A stretch of 64,000 nucleotides of DNA from Ariolimax columbianus (taxonomy: Eukaryota > Mollusca > Gastropoda > Stylommatophora > Arionidae). Below, one piece after another: positions 54,601 through 64,000 of the stretch. Location of the stretch: the NCBI GenBank assembly GCA_036924085.1, contig JAVGWX010000025.1, positions 31,445,921-31,509,920 on the forward strand, read 5' to 3'. Positions within the stretch are counted from its first letter, which is position 1. Every line of letters begins with the position of its first letter. The translations under genes and the position numbers were made by a program. Under the pieces are notes generated by a model. It saw nothing but the letters and a program-made list of their open reading frames with translations. It was not told the DNA's origin and did no database searches.

Positions 54601-54965
54601 CACAACAACCCCCAACATCATCATGTAGCATGTCCTTTGTAGAACGTCGCTCCCATCACAGTCTGTCTGAAAGAAACTCGTTCCCTTGCCAAAACTCCAG
54701 CCTCCGCCACAGTCATACTCAGGCATTTCTGGATATCTTGGTGCTATCGTCTTCTTGGTCTACCCCTTCCTCTTTTGCCTGGCACCATACCTTCCATCAC
54801 CATCCTCTCGAGACCGCTGTGTCTCTTGATGTGACCAAAGTATTTGCATTTTCTAGCCAAAATGGAATTGATAAACCAGTTCTCCTCTATGATCAACTCT
54901 TGCCGAATGTCTACATTTGTTCTTTTCTCTGTCCAGGGTATTCTGAGGATCTTTCTGTAACATTT
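54601..54965 (-). mobile_element. RTE-like LINE C-terminal fragment, minus strand
   Basis: The minus strand reads 'KCKYFGHIKRHSGLERMVME', then G-M-V-P-G-K-R-G-R-G-R-P-R-R-R-(stop)-H-Q-D-I and 'MTVAEAGVLARERVSFRQTV', the canonical RTE C-terminus. Inserted head-to-head with the preceding fragment. Confidence 0.8.
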
Positions 54966-55361
54966 TGACTCGAAGGATTCGATTCTTTGTCTAATAAATT
55001 ATTTTTACTTGTTTGACTTTGAATGGTCATAAGCATGATGCAGCAATACAATATTGATATTTTTTACATTCTGCAATCTCTTATCTGTATGTTTGCTAAA
55101 TTTGATGTCATTCAAATGTATATTTTAAGACATGTGATGTTTAATTACAAAGTAAGCTATTTTCCAAAAATACTAAATCCTGCCCTCCATTTTATTTTAA
55201 TCATTAACTCCACAAGTAAAGTCAGTATACTGAGTATAGTATTATTAGTAACTGTCAATTAGTATTACATTTAATATTGTTATATTCTTTTTACAACAGC
55301 TTGCAATTTTAGTTTTATTTAATCTTTCTTTGTTTCTATAAATTATTAGTCATCCTCCATC
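54966..55361. other. AT-rich, no feature except possible acceptor
   Basis: A pyrimidine-rich stretch ending '...taaattattag' at 55,351 precedes the ATG at 55,362 by ten bases and could be a splice acceptor or simply 5' UTR. Otherwise nothing recognised. Confidence 0.4.
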
Positions 55362-56081
55362 ATGGCAAGCAAGAAGTCTGTTGTTGATCTGAAAGCACAT
55401 TTGGCGTGCTTTGAACCCGTGTATCCATTTCAGAAAGGATACATTGCACAGCTGCTGATGGAAACAAGAGATCCATCAATCACTGTTTTGCTGCGGAATG
55501 TCAAGACTCTTGTTCCTTCTATGTTTATAGAACAGGATAAGTGTATAGATGAGATAAAGCTCGGCTCAAATATGCGAACCTTGCAGAGTGAACTGAAGCT
55601 GAAGAAAAACAATTTGAGTAGTCACTGGCACTCACTTGTAAATCTTTTTCAGCAGCCCTTTCCTATACATTTTAAAGATGTGTCTAATACTGTTTTATTG
55701 CAGCCACAAGAGATTTCAGCAACAACAATGTCAACTGTTTCAGATGTGTCTGTTGAGCCGCATCATCATCATTCATGGAAGGAAAGAAGTTTGTTGTTGT
55801 GCCATTTTTAACAATACACCCATATTAGAAATAGATATTTAAAGATTTAGATGATAGTGTAAAATTTAAACTGCATCAATTTATTGACAATCATTATTTC
55901 ATTTTAGATATTCCACTTTTACATCACTTCCTTATCAATAAAGCAGACGAGGAAGAAACCTGACCAGAAGTGTGTCTGTCTGAAGTACTGGTCAATAGAT
56001 GAACTGCCGCCAAATGAGGATTATGTGATGACAATGGCTGCATTTTTAGCTGATTTTGCTCTTGGGGACCTCAAGTTTGAA
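55362..56081 (+). CDS. Unidentified two-exon gene
   Basis: An ATG in reasonable context (catcATGgc) opens 150 codons beginning 'MASKKSVVDLKAHLACFEPV', Y-P-F-Q-K-G-Y-I-A-Q-L-L, and including V-L-L-R-N-V-K-T-L-V-P-S. A second open block at 55,944-56,081, after 'atcaataaagcag', codes 'KKPDQKCVCLKYWSIDELPP' and ends 'FLADFALGDLKFE' with TAG. The donor for exon 1 is not clear; an additional intron 55,637-55,702 (gtaaat...ttgcag, 66 bp) is possible. I recognise no domain. It lies in the spacer between the inverted arms, on the strand opposite to the left PRDM9-like gene. It may be a real single-copy gene or part of an unfamiliar mobile element. Confidence 0.45.
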
Positions 56082-56574
56082 TAGTTTGTAAGTATATTCT
56101 TTTTGTATATTATATAGCCATATTGAAACTTTTTTTGGTTAGCTCTTTCAGGATGTAGCAGTATTTCCATCTTTAATACCAGACATGTCCTGTTACTTTT
56201 CAAATTTCATCTAGTGTTAGTTAAAATGTCACTGTTTTATATTATCATATTATGTGGTTATATATGGAAGAAAATGGGATTGCTTGAGCATTAAGAAAAT
56301 ATAAATGATATAAATATATCTCTATTTGTCAAATAGTAAAATAATAAGAAACATGCAACAACAAACTGCACGACAAAAACAATTAACATATCAGACACCC
56401 AATAAAGACTGTTAATCCATATGTTTTGCTGTTTGGAACACACTTGTTTGTAAACTACATTAACACCATTAATGAATTAAACTGAATATCATACATGCCT
56501 CTTGTTAAATGTATGTAATAATTTTTTTTGTATATTCAATTGATAAGCAGTTATCTTTACTTATTATTGGTAGT

Positions 56575-56735
56575 ATCCATTTAGAAAAGGATTATGACAT
56601 GCCTGTTGAGTTACCTATTCAGATACGGATTACCACATGCCAGTTACCTATTCAGAAACGGATTACGACATGCCAGTGACTCAGTTCCTAGCTGATTTTG
56701 TTTTTGCAAATGCCACATTTGAATAATCAACTGTA
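56575..56735 (+). pseudogene. Tandem relics of the last exon of the 55.4-kb gene
   Basis: Codes E-T-D-Y-D-M-P-V-T-Q-F-L-A-D-F-V-F-A-N-A-T-F-E then stop, parallel to E-D-Y-V-M-T-M-A-A-F-L-A-D-F-A-L-G-D-L-K-F-E at 56,014-56,081, and is likewise followed closely by a gtaagt. A shorter 'acctattcagatacggatta' repeat (three partial copies) precedes it. Confidence 0.55.
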
Positions 56736-57369
56736 GCTTGTAAGTATGTTCCAGGCACCGTCTGTAAGTATATTCTTTTTATTTCTAACATTCCTTTATT
56801 TCTAACAACTATGTATGTTACATAACTTAGTAAAAAAATTGTTCTTAAATTTGTGTAATAATTTGTTCTGTATACTAATTCTGCAAGCATTTTAATGAAA
56901 TAACACCATACAATAAATATATTAATGCTCCTCTCAAAAAGACGATTAATATGATATATCACATGTAGTATAACAAGACGAGAAAAATATTGCAGCATTA
57001 TTTTAGTTGCGAATTATGCAAATGAGGTCGCCATTTTGAATATTAATTAGTTCCTGCCTTTTGGAAAAGTAATGCAATTACCGCCATCGGTTGTATTTTG
57101 TTCTCCCGAATAAAAAAAGGTATGGTTTTACACGTGTTCTGTCATGAATAGCTGAGATAATCAGCATATTGTCCACTCCACTCTGCTTTTCGGATACAAG
57201 TTTTCATAGTCCATATTTTTACTCTTCCTCTATAGCCCCTTTGCGGACTTTTAAGCTAATTTAAATATTAAAAAAATCATAACTTTCGTGGGGATCGACA
57301 TAGAGACTTGGTTGATATATCATTGGATTGCATTTTTCTGGGGCTTTCTAATAGTTGTATTTGTAATGC
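56736..57369. other. AT-rich, no recognisable feature
   Basis: Low-complexity AT-rich sequence. The 105-codon minus-strand frame at 56,681-56,998 has no domain. Confidence 0.45.
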
Positions 57370-57860
57370 AATTTGAAATTGTCATTAAATTACCTATAGT
57401 ATAGCATGTTGCCATCATGGTCCAGAACACCCTATCCCTTTTTCTTTGTTTCTGTAAGTGCCAGGACTGTCAATTTTGCTCTCTTCATCTCCTCTATTAG
57501 TTCTTGTTCTTTTCCGTTTATACTTCGTACATTCCATGTTCCGTAAATCGTGGTTCTTATTTCTCGCCTGTTCGTCGCCGTTGAGGTCAGTCCGGTTTTC
57601 TCTATGTTTTGACTAGTAATGGGTTGTTTTTTTTAAAGGCAAACAGGTGATTAGCCTGTTGTGTCTTTGTATGGTGGAGGGGCTGCCTCCCGACCCGTTT
57701 TTTGTCCACGGCTACTTATTTTTTCGCAGCTAACTTTCAAATTAGGAGGCCTTTCAGCAATCCGCAAACCCTGCTGACGCGCCTGGTAGGAGGTAGGTTC
57801 CTCTCCCAGGAATAGTGTCACATACAGGCTACAAAGCTTCACCAACAGATGTCTCCATCA
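57370..57860 (-). mobile_element. RTE-like LINE 5' end (leader and endonuclease start)
   Basis: The minus strand, from high to low, has a leader with 'SYQARQQGLRIAERPPNLKV', then 'IYGTWNVRSINGKEQELIEE' and M-K-R-A-K-L-T-V-L-A-L-T-E-T-K-K-K-G, a stop, G-V-L-D. G-T-W-N-V-R and the ALTETK segment are the first two blocks of the APE-type endonuclease. Nothing of the catalytic core beyond this remains. Confidence 0.78.
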
Positions 57861-58215
57861 TTTACAGACTGTAAACCTCCACCAACAGTGTCTCCATCAC
57901 TTCCAGACTATAAACCTTCACCAACAGATGTCTCCATCACATCCAGACTACAAACCTCCCCCACCAGATGTCTCCATCACTTGCAGACTACAAACCTCCC
58001 CCAACAGATGTCTCCATGACTTCCAGACTACAAACCTCCACCACCAGATGTCTCCATCCTTTACAGACTGTAAACCTGCACCAACAGTGTCTCCATCACA
58101 TCCAGACTACAAACCTCCCCCACCAGATGTCTCCATCACTTGCAGACTACAAACCTCCACCAACAGATGCCTCCATGACTTCCAGACTACTAACCTTCCC
58201 CACCAGATGTCTCCA
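57840..58215 (+). repeat. 40-bp minisatellite, right arm
   Basis: About nine units of 'caccaacagatgtctccatc' plus a variable half (acttccagactacaaacctc or ttacagactgtaaacctcc). Open frames through it are artefacts. Confidence 0.92.
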
Positions 58216-58869
58216 CTTAGTGTTGGATTCTCAGATTTAAAAAAAACACCCTCATGTGTGTGGCAGGCAATATTGCAGTTGAAGATTTAGAAGATAAAGA
58301 TGGATAGGATAAGACACAGCATCACAAGCTGGTTTTTTAATAAAAACTCCAGTTTCGTTGACCTCTTTGACTATTCCTCATCAGAAGCTCTTTGATGTAC
58401 TCAATCTTCTCTTCCTGTGTGGGTTCTAATCCAGTGCATACCTGGTTAAATTGTTAGCTTTCATTGTGAAGGTGTATGTTATCCATTTGACCGCTGTCCT
58501 TCATTGTCAGTCGAGCTTCCGACCCAACCAGATGTGATGACAGACACTATCAAATAAGTAGACCATAATTTTCTTGTATGTTGATTTGCTAGTTCAGCTT
58601 TGTCGTTATTTGTTGTATATATACGTAGATTTTAATTGTGTTCTCGTCTCGGTGCGGTATCTGACCATACTCATACAAAAATTTTGATTAAACTTTAATC
58701 TACTTTAAACATTTATTTTTTTCTCATCTTATCCATTTCCACTTTCTCTTAATCTCCATCTGCTTTGGTTGTTGTTGTGTTTTGGTCATAAATTAGTGGT
58801 TGTTATGGGGGGGGGGGGGGTTAAAGTAAAGAGGGGCCAGCAGGAGTCCTCTTATTTCCTCCTCAGTAA
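58216..58869. other. Right-arm sequence with a G run
   Basis: Matches the reverse complement of 50,025-50,555. A run of about 14-15 G at 58,806-58,820 pairs with the C run at 50,055-50,068. Both arms keep an open stretch N-T-L-M-C-V-A-G-N-I-A-V (58,240-58,290 here), but splice sites and the frame are not convincing. Confidence 0.45.
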
Positions 58870-59268
58870 TTTTTTGACCCATTGATAGTGTCATCACATG
58901 TTGGACCCGTTGATAGTGTCATTACATGTTGGACCCATTGATAGTGTCATCACATGTTGGACCCATCGATAGTGTCATTACATGTTGGACCCATTGATAG
59001 TGTCATTACATGTTGGACCCATTGATAGTGTCATTACATGTTGGACCCATTGATAGTGTCATTACATGTTGGACCCATTGCTAGTGTCATTACATGTTGG
59101 ACCCAGTGATAGTGTCATTACATCTTGGACCCATTGATAGTGTCATCACATGTTGGACCCATTGATAGTGTCATCACATGTTGGACCCATTGATAGTGTC
59201 ATCACATGTTGGACCCATTGATAGTGTCATCACATGTTGGACCCATTGATAGTGTCATCACATGTTGT
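58870..59268 (+). repeat. 28-bp minisatellite, right arm
   Basis: About 14 units of 'acatgttggacccattgata' plus gtgtcatc. It ends 15 bp before the acceptor of the exon at 59,283. Confidence 0.93.
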
Positions 59269-59282
59269 ATTTCTGTGTTCAG

Positions 59283-59671
59283 GATCATGTGGAGACAAAA
59301 CAGACACAGGAAGTGACTGAGGATAACGTGGGCTGTAACAGAAAGAAGATGGCAGCTAATATTGTGTCTTCACCTGTTGTTTTTTTTTTGTTTTTTTTTT
59401 TTTTTTTTTGCGTTCGCCTTATTTTTTCTAATCCCCAAGGCGGTGTGCGTTGCACTGTGTTTTTATTTTGCGCCTGTCGGCCCAGTGCATCCGACTTCAG
59501 CACGCATTTTATGTAAGGGTCTGCTTCCTCCTGCATTTTCTAAGGGTTTGCTTCCCCGGGGTAACGGCCGGTGCTGTGATGGGGATCGAACCCAGCACCT
59601 TCGGGTCGTGAGCCGTGCCACTTAACCACTAGGCCACGCCGTCCCCTCACCTGGTTTTGATAAGGTCAAAT
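59283..59671 (+). pseudogene. PRDM9-like exon, right copy, split by a SINE
   Basis: Acceptor 'tgtatttctgtgttcag' ends at 59,282 and donor T|GTAAGT follows 59,671, as in the left copy. Exon codons run D-H-V-E-T-K-Q-T-Q-E-V-T-E-D-N-V-G-C-N-R-K-K to V-S-S-P, then SINE family 1 (59,378-59,646) intervenes before G-F-D-K-V-K. Substitutions relative to the left copy include Tyr to His and Arg to Gln. The SINE adds stops, so the exon is dead unless skipped. Confidence 0.72.
59378..59646 (-). mobile_element. tRNA-derived SINE (family 1) inside an exon
   Basis: Minus strand: head with 'cgtggcctagtggttaagtg' (A box) and gggttcgatcccc (B box), central tgctgaagtcggatgcactg ggccgacaggcgcaaaat segment, and an A tail (T run 59,378-59,409). 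A 7-bp target duplication tcacctg is seen at 59,370-59,376 and 59,647-59,653. The left arm has the empty site ('gtgtcttcatctggttttg' on its minus strand). Its B box is closer to a consensus tRNA than in the 1,643 and 23,782 copies, fitting a younger insertion. Confidence 0.92.
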
Positions 59672-59724
59672 GTAAGTTTTACATATTCTGTGTTAAATTA
59701 TGTTTATGTCAGACATGTATGTCT

Positions 59725-60000
59725 GCTGTTTTCTACTAGGGTTGACTGTAATGTATGCTGTCTCAAACTGGGGTTGACAGTAATGTATGCTGTCTCAAAC
59801 TGGGGTTGACTGTAATGTATGCTGTCTCAAACTGGGGTTGACAGTAATGTATGCTGTCTCAAACTGGGGTTGACAGTAATGTATGCTGTCTCAAACTGGG
59901 GTTGACAGTAATGTATGCTGTCTCAAACTGGGGTTGACAGTAATGTATGCTGTCTCAAACTGGGGTTGACTGTAATGTATGCTGTCTCAAACTGGTGTCA
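59725..60000 (+). repeat. 32-bp minisatellite
   Basis: Eight or nine units of 'tgtaatgtatgctgtctcaa' plus actggggttgac (or acagtaatg). Not present as an array at the matching place in the left arm (near 49,030). Confidence 0.92.
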
Positions 60001-60099
60001 GGCATGGATGTTGGCTGTCTTAACAATCTTCCTCGTGTACTGGATGATGTGACAAGCTGGGGTCAGTATTATTTCCTGCAAAAATTAAGTTTCTTTGAG

Positions 60100-60190
60100 A
60101 AGATTGTGGCAGAGCTGTTAGGATACCATTTTTCTAACCTAGAAAACACTGGTTTGAACCCCAATAAGGCCTAGTTTCATTGCTTCCTGA
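60100..60190 (+). mobile_element. tRNA-like SINE head, right arm
   Basis: 'tgtggcagagctgttaggat', hairpin tttttc-taaccta-gaaaac, 'actggtttgaaccccaataa'. Reverse partner of 48,855-48,948, so it predates the inverted duplication. Confidence 0.6.
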
Positions 60191-60359
60191 AATGAAATAA
60201 ACATCTAATTTGCACATTGCGTCCTGATTTCTGGGTTAAGCTGAATGTAATCTTTACCTTTATAAATTGTTTGTGGAGAACCTAGCCATAAGAAAATGTT
60301 TTCTTTCTTGTTAAGTCTGTAACTTTTTGTTGTGAGTCATCCTTTAATCATTTTCAGCC

Positions 60360-60580
60360 AGGCACAGTAGGCATCAGTGGCACCCATAATGTTTTCCGCC
60401 AGATATGGTAGGCATCAGTGGCACCCATAACATTATCATCCAGGTATGGTAGGCATCAGTGGCACCCATAACGTTATCATCCAGGTATGGTAGACATCAG
60501 TGGCACCCATAACGTTTTCAGCCAGGAATGGTAGGCATCAGTGGCTTCAATAACATTTTAAGCCAGGTATGGTAGACAAT
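60360..60580 (+). repeat. 41-bp minisatellite
   Basis: Five units of 'ggcatcagtggcacccataa' plus cgttatcatccaggtatggta. The left arm has only two (48,625-48,690), so the array grew or shrank after duplication. Confidence 0.9.
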
Positions 60581-60589
60581 AATGTCACA

Positions 60590-61022
60590 TTAACAACGAA
60601 ATTTGGACGCCAGGACCAAAGACATGATTTTATTATTTGATCTGACCAATGATCATGCATCTGGATTAGACGTAAAGATTCAACAAACGTCTGATTCAGA
60701 CTTTGACTGGAGACACAGAAGAAATGGGTTTTGGTAATGTTTTTGAAAGATTTAAAGCAGAAATAAACCCACAGCCTTGAGTATCAAACATTATTTTTGC
60801 TCCGTACTTTCCCCTCCACATTAATTACATTATTATGAATAATCGATGTCATAGATGGTTTCATTATGTGTGTCTTACGATCTACAGATCATGATTTTAG
60901 CAGAATTTGTTTCATATTAACAAATTTTATTTTGAAGCAAACCATTTGACATACACAGTTGTGGTACTTGCCTCTGACTGAAAGACACAAATCGGGAAAG
61001 TTATTGCGGACTGGAAAGGGTT
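60590..61022 (+). mobile_element. Dispersed element (TTAACCCTTTCC family), right-arm copy
   Basis: Reverse partner of 48,183-48,620 with the terminus 'attgcggactggaaagggtt' at 61,003-61,022. Contains a single copy of 'gactttgactggagacacag', the segment that is a minisatellite at 45,668-46,022. Confidence 0.65.
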
Positions 61023-61077
61023 ATTACTGTATTCTCTGATTATTTCCTGAATTAATTTCTGCAATCATCTTCCCTAG

Positions 61078-61154
61078 AATGTGAGGTGTGCAAGCTGAAA
61101 CCTGTAGGAGGCTGTTCCGTGCATGGACCTACCATTTTTATTGATTATGATGAG
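61078..61154 (+). pseudogene. PRDM9-like zinc-knuckle exon, right copy, with stop at the splice junction
   Basis: Acceptor 'tgcaatcatcttccctag' ends at 61,077; donor GAG|GTAATG follows 61,154. The coding sequence for 'CEVCKLKPVGGCSVHGPTIF' is identical to the left copy. The exon starts AA instead of AT, so with the T left by the previous exon the junction codon is TAA instead of TAT (Tyr). Together with the SINE in the preceding exon this marks the copy as non-functional. Confidence 0.75.
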
Positions 61155-61305
61155 GTAATGTATACAGTCCATTAGAAGGTGTTGTCATTGTGAGATTGGT
61201 GGCAGAGTTTATGGGGGATGTGTTGTGGGCTTTCACAGTCTCTCAATCCTGTCTTCACTCTAAGATGTGGTTCTCACCATGACATGGGAAAGTTGTGTAG
61301 GGCTC

Positions 61306-62036
61306 TTAACCCTATCAGACCTGCAGCCCTGAACCTTACTGTCCCCCATTCCTGGGCTCATGATCATTAAAGAGAAAAAAACCAACATGATATAGAAAAA
61401 TGTTAGTTACATGCAAACAAGTGGTTAGAATAAGATGTAACTTGGAGACATTGTAGAAAATAGGTTTACCTTTTATCTAGCGTCAATATTCCACCTTTGT
61501 GTGCCAATCCACCCAGCAAAAGGCCAAGAATCTGTCTCAAGTCATACCATTTCGAAATCCAGGAGTAAATCCAACAAAGAGCCATCATCTGTCCAATAAT
61601 CCTGATAGCTGGGCCTTATACATGAGTATTCCATATAGATCCTCAGTCCAAGAAAAGCCTTCATCTCATCACTCGAGCTCTCACTGTCTGAGACTGTCTT
61701 GAACAGAGTCTGAATCAACCAAATTATTGATCACCTGTTGGACTGTCATAAGCCTAGACTTACTATGCTTTCCTGTTGAAGTGCTTAGTTCATCAGCCGC
61801 TTGTTTCATTGTAAATTTTCCGAATTTGTTCACGTTAAACCCCACAAAATCAATTCAAACATGGGGGCAGCCATTTGCAATGACTAATCACGAGGATTGA
61901 CCACGATTGGTTGGTTATTTTTAGATTCTGCCGCATTTTATGACGTACTACCAAAAGTACCGAAAATTAGGTACAGCGGTTTAGCGGCAGTTAAGGAAAT
62001 TTCCAGAAATTGGATACAGCGGTCTGGTAGGGTTAA
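61306..62036 (-). mobile_element. piggyBac-like non-autonomous element
   Basis: TTAA at 61,306-61,309 and 62,033-62,036 flanks inverted termini CCCTATCAGACC (61,310-61,321) and, reversed from 62,021-62,032, CCCTACCAGACC. The left arm has the empty site 'gggctcttaagtcctgcggg' (TTAA at 47,894-47,897). On the minus strand (61,690-61,561) a transposase relic reads S-S-D-E-M-K-A-F-L-G-L-R-I-Y-M, then 'RPSYQDYWTDDGSLLDLLLD', the N-terminal part of the piggyBac DDE domain. Most of the transposase is gone. Confidence 0.92.
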
Positions 62037-62267
62037 GTCAAGCGGGGTTCTGTGAAAGTCCTGTCTGGGGCTATGAACTCTTGAGTGTGAACATCGTGGG
62101 AATCTGTGAAATTAGGGGGGGGGGGTGAGGTGTTTGCGAGCCCAGTTTTTGAAAGTAATCTGAAAGTCGAGCAGAGGTCTGAACCCCTGAGAGGTTGTGA
62201 AAGTTCTGTGTAGAAATGTGAACCCCTTGTCACGACTTTCCTTATTATAACCATTACTGTTACTATT

Positions 62268-64000
62268 TGAGACCAATGTTTCCACTTAACTGGTTCATTA
62301 AGGGCTGGTCTAACAAAGCCAGCACCATGTTTCCAATTCACTGGCTCTTCTTTAAGGGCTGGTCTAACAAAGCCAGCACCATGTTTCCAATTCACTGGCT
62401 CTTTAAGGGCTGGTCTAACAAAGCCAGCACCATGTTTCCACTTCACTGGCTCTTTAAGGGCTGGTCTAACAAAACCAGCACCATGTTTCCACTTCACTGG
62501 CTCTTTAAGAGCTGGTCTAACAAGGCCAGCACCATGTTTCCACTTCACTGGCTCTTATAGGGCTGGTCTAACAAAACCAGCACCATGTTTCCACTTCACT
62601 GGCTCTTTAAGAGCTGGTCTAACAAGGCCAGCACCATGTTTCCACTTCACTGGCTCTTATAGGGCTGGTCTAACAAAACCAGCACCATGTTTCCACTTCA
62701 CTGGCTCTTTAAGAGCTGGTCTAACAAAGCCAGCACCATGTTTCCACTTCACTGGCTCTTTAAGAGCTGGTCTAACAAGGCCAGCACCATGTTTCCACTT
62801 CACTGGCTCTTATAGGGCTGGTCTAACAAAACCAGCACCATGTTTCCACTTCACTGGCTCTTTAAGAGCTGGTCTAACAAAGCCAGCACCATGTTTCCAC
62901 TTCACTGGCTCTTATAGGGCTGGTCTAACAAAACCAGCACCATGTTTCCACTTCACTGGCTCTTTAAAGGCTGGTCTAACAAAACCAGCACCATGTTTCC
63001 ACTTCACTGGCTCTTTAAGAGCTGGTCTAACAAGGCCAGCACCATGTTTCCACTTCACTGGCTCTTATAGGGCTGGTCTAACAAAACCAGCACCATGTTT
63101 CCACTTCACTGGCTCTTTAAGGGCTGGTCTAACAAGGCCAGCACCATGTTTCCACTTCACTGGCTCTTTAAGGGCTGGTCTAACAAAGCCAGAACCATGT
63201 TTCCACTTCACTGGCTCTTTAAGGGCTGGTCTAACAAGGCCAGCACCATGTTTTCACTTCACTGGCTCTTATAGGGCTGGTCTAACAAAACCAGCACCAT
63301 GTTTCCACTTCACTGGCTCTTTAAGGGCTGGTCTAACAAAACCAGCACCATGTTTCCACTTCACTGGCTCTTTAAGAGCTGGTCTAACAAGGCCAGTACC
63401 ATGTTTCCACTTCACTGGCTCTTATAGGGCTAGTCTAACAAAACCAGCACCATGTTTCCACTTCACTGGCTCTTTAAGGGCTGGTCTAACAAGGCCAGCA
63501 CCATGTTTCCACTTCACTGGCTCTTTAAGGGCTGGTCTAACAAAGCCAGAACCATGTTTCCACTTCACTGGCTCTTTAAGGGCTGGTCTAACAAAACCAG
63601 CACCATGTTTCCACTTCACTGGCTCTTTAAGAGCTGGTCTAACAAGGCCAGCACCATGTTTCCACTTCACTGGCTCTTATAGGGCTGGTCTAACAAAACC
63701 AGCACCATGTTTCCACTTCACTGGCTCTTTAAGAGCTGGTCTAACAAGGCCAGCACCATGTTTCCACTTCACTGGCTCTTATAGGGCTGGTCTAACAAAA
63801 CCAGCACCATGTTTCCACTTCACTGGCTCTTTAAGAGCTGGTCTAACAAAGCCAGCACCATGTTTCCACTTCACTGGCTCTTTAAGAGCTGGTCTAACAA
63901 GGCCAGCACCATGTTTCCACTTCACTGGCTCTTATAGGGCTGGTCTAACAAAACCAGCACCATGTTTCCACTTCACTGGCTCTTTAAGAGCTGGTCTAAC
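62268..64000 (+). repeat. 51-bp minisatellite, continuing past the window
   Basis: About 34 units of 'ttcactggctctttaagagc', tggtctaacaaggccagcac and catgtttccac. Two linked variants alternate (ctttaag with aaggccag; cttatag with aaaaccag), giving a 102-bp higher-order unit over much of the array. Each unit can fold as GCTGG/CCAGC. Period 51 keeps frames open on both strands (V-K-W-K-H-G-A-G-F-V-R-P-A-L-K-E-P on minus); the cttatag variant adds stops. Confidence 0.94.

Larger units (their letters stand above)
57630..62195 (-). repeat. Large inverted duplication, right arm
   Basis: Reverse-complement partner of 47,390-50,990. It is longer because of a SINE (59,378-59,646), a piggyBac-like element (61,310-62,032) and expanded minisatellites. 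The outer homology after the piggyBac element ('gcggggttctgtgaaagtcc', then 'aatctgaaagtcgagcagag' and 'gtctgaacccctgagag') fades near 62,195. Confidence 0.92.

Overview
This window looks like animal nuclear DNA, most plausibly from a mollusc and probably a gastropod. That is inference. The sequence shows spliced genes, a Krüppel-type C2H2 zinc-finger array, many decayed non-LTR retrotransposons (CR1-like, RTE-like, and I-group with RNase H), tRNA-derived SINEs, piggyBac, mariner and hAT relics, and an exceptional density of minisatellites. I see no bacterial operons, CRISPR arrays or viral genomes.

Region by region: (1) 1-13,213 and 22,097-35,574 are two copies of a segmental duplication about 22-23 kb apart. 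Each copy carries, in the same order, a diverged 55-bp satellite, a SINE, fragments of several LINEs, a hAT relic and a broken I-group LINE on the minus strand. Between the copies (13.2-20.8 kb) are a degraded CR1-like LINE, a deleted I-group LINE, a second repeat family and about 2.5 kb with no recognisable gene. (2) 36,507-36,965 is the 3' end of 28S rRNA on the minus strand, diverged and therefore a pseudogene. (3) 37.1-41.5 kb holds a zinc-finger exon with 18 complete C2H2 fingers (minus strand), followed by relict fingers and a 33-bp tandem repeat that is an amplified half zinc finger. (4) 41.6-47.8 kb is RTE, mariner and SINE debris, a dispersed element with terminal sequence TTAACCCTTTCCAGTC, and several minisatellites. 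(5) About 47,390-50,990 and 57,630-62,195 are the arms of a large inverted duplication with a 6.6-kb spacer. (6) From 62,268 a 51-bp tandem repeat runs off the window.

The main result is a fragmentary PRDM9-like locus. Both inverted arms carry an exon coding the zinc knuckle that precedes the PR/SET domain of PRDM7/9/11 (C-x2-C-x7-C-x2-H-G-P). In the left arm (minus strand) this exon joins in perfect phase to an upstream exon at 49,113-49,224; the split codon gives the Tyr found just before the knuckle in PRDM9. A further in-phase exon lies at 52,491-52,556. About 7.6 kb downstream on the same strand lies the zinc-finger exon, whose fingers differ almost only in the DNA-contacting helix, as in PRDM9. 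A candidate exon at 44,651-44,771 fits its phase. I could not find the SET domain itself, so the gene may have lost it or the array may belong to another gene. The right-arm copy is broken twice: a SINE sits in one exon and the Tyr codon at the junction has become a stop.

The two arms act as filled and empty sites for each other. A SINE and a piggyBac-like element (TTAA target, transposase relic inside) entered only the right arm, and an I-group LINE only the left. A second theme is that many minisatellites here are local expansions of pieces of transposons or of the zinc-finger gene.
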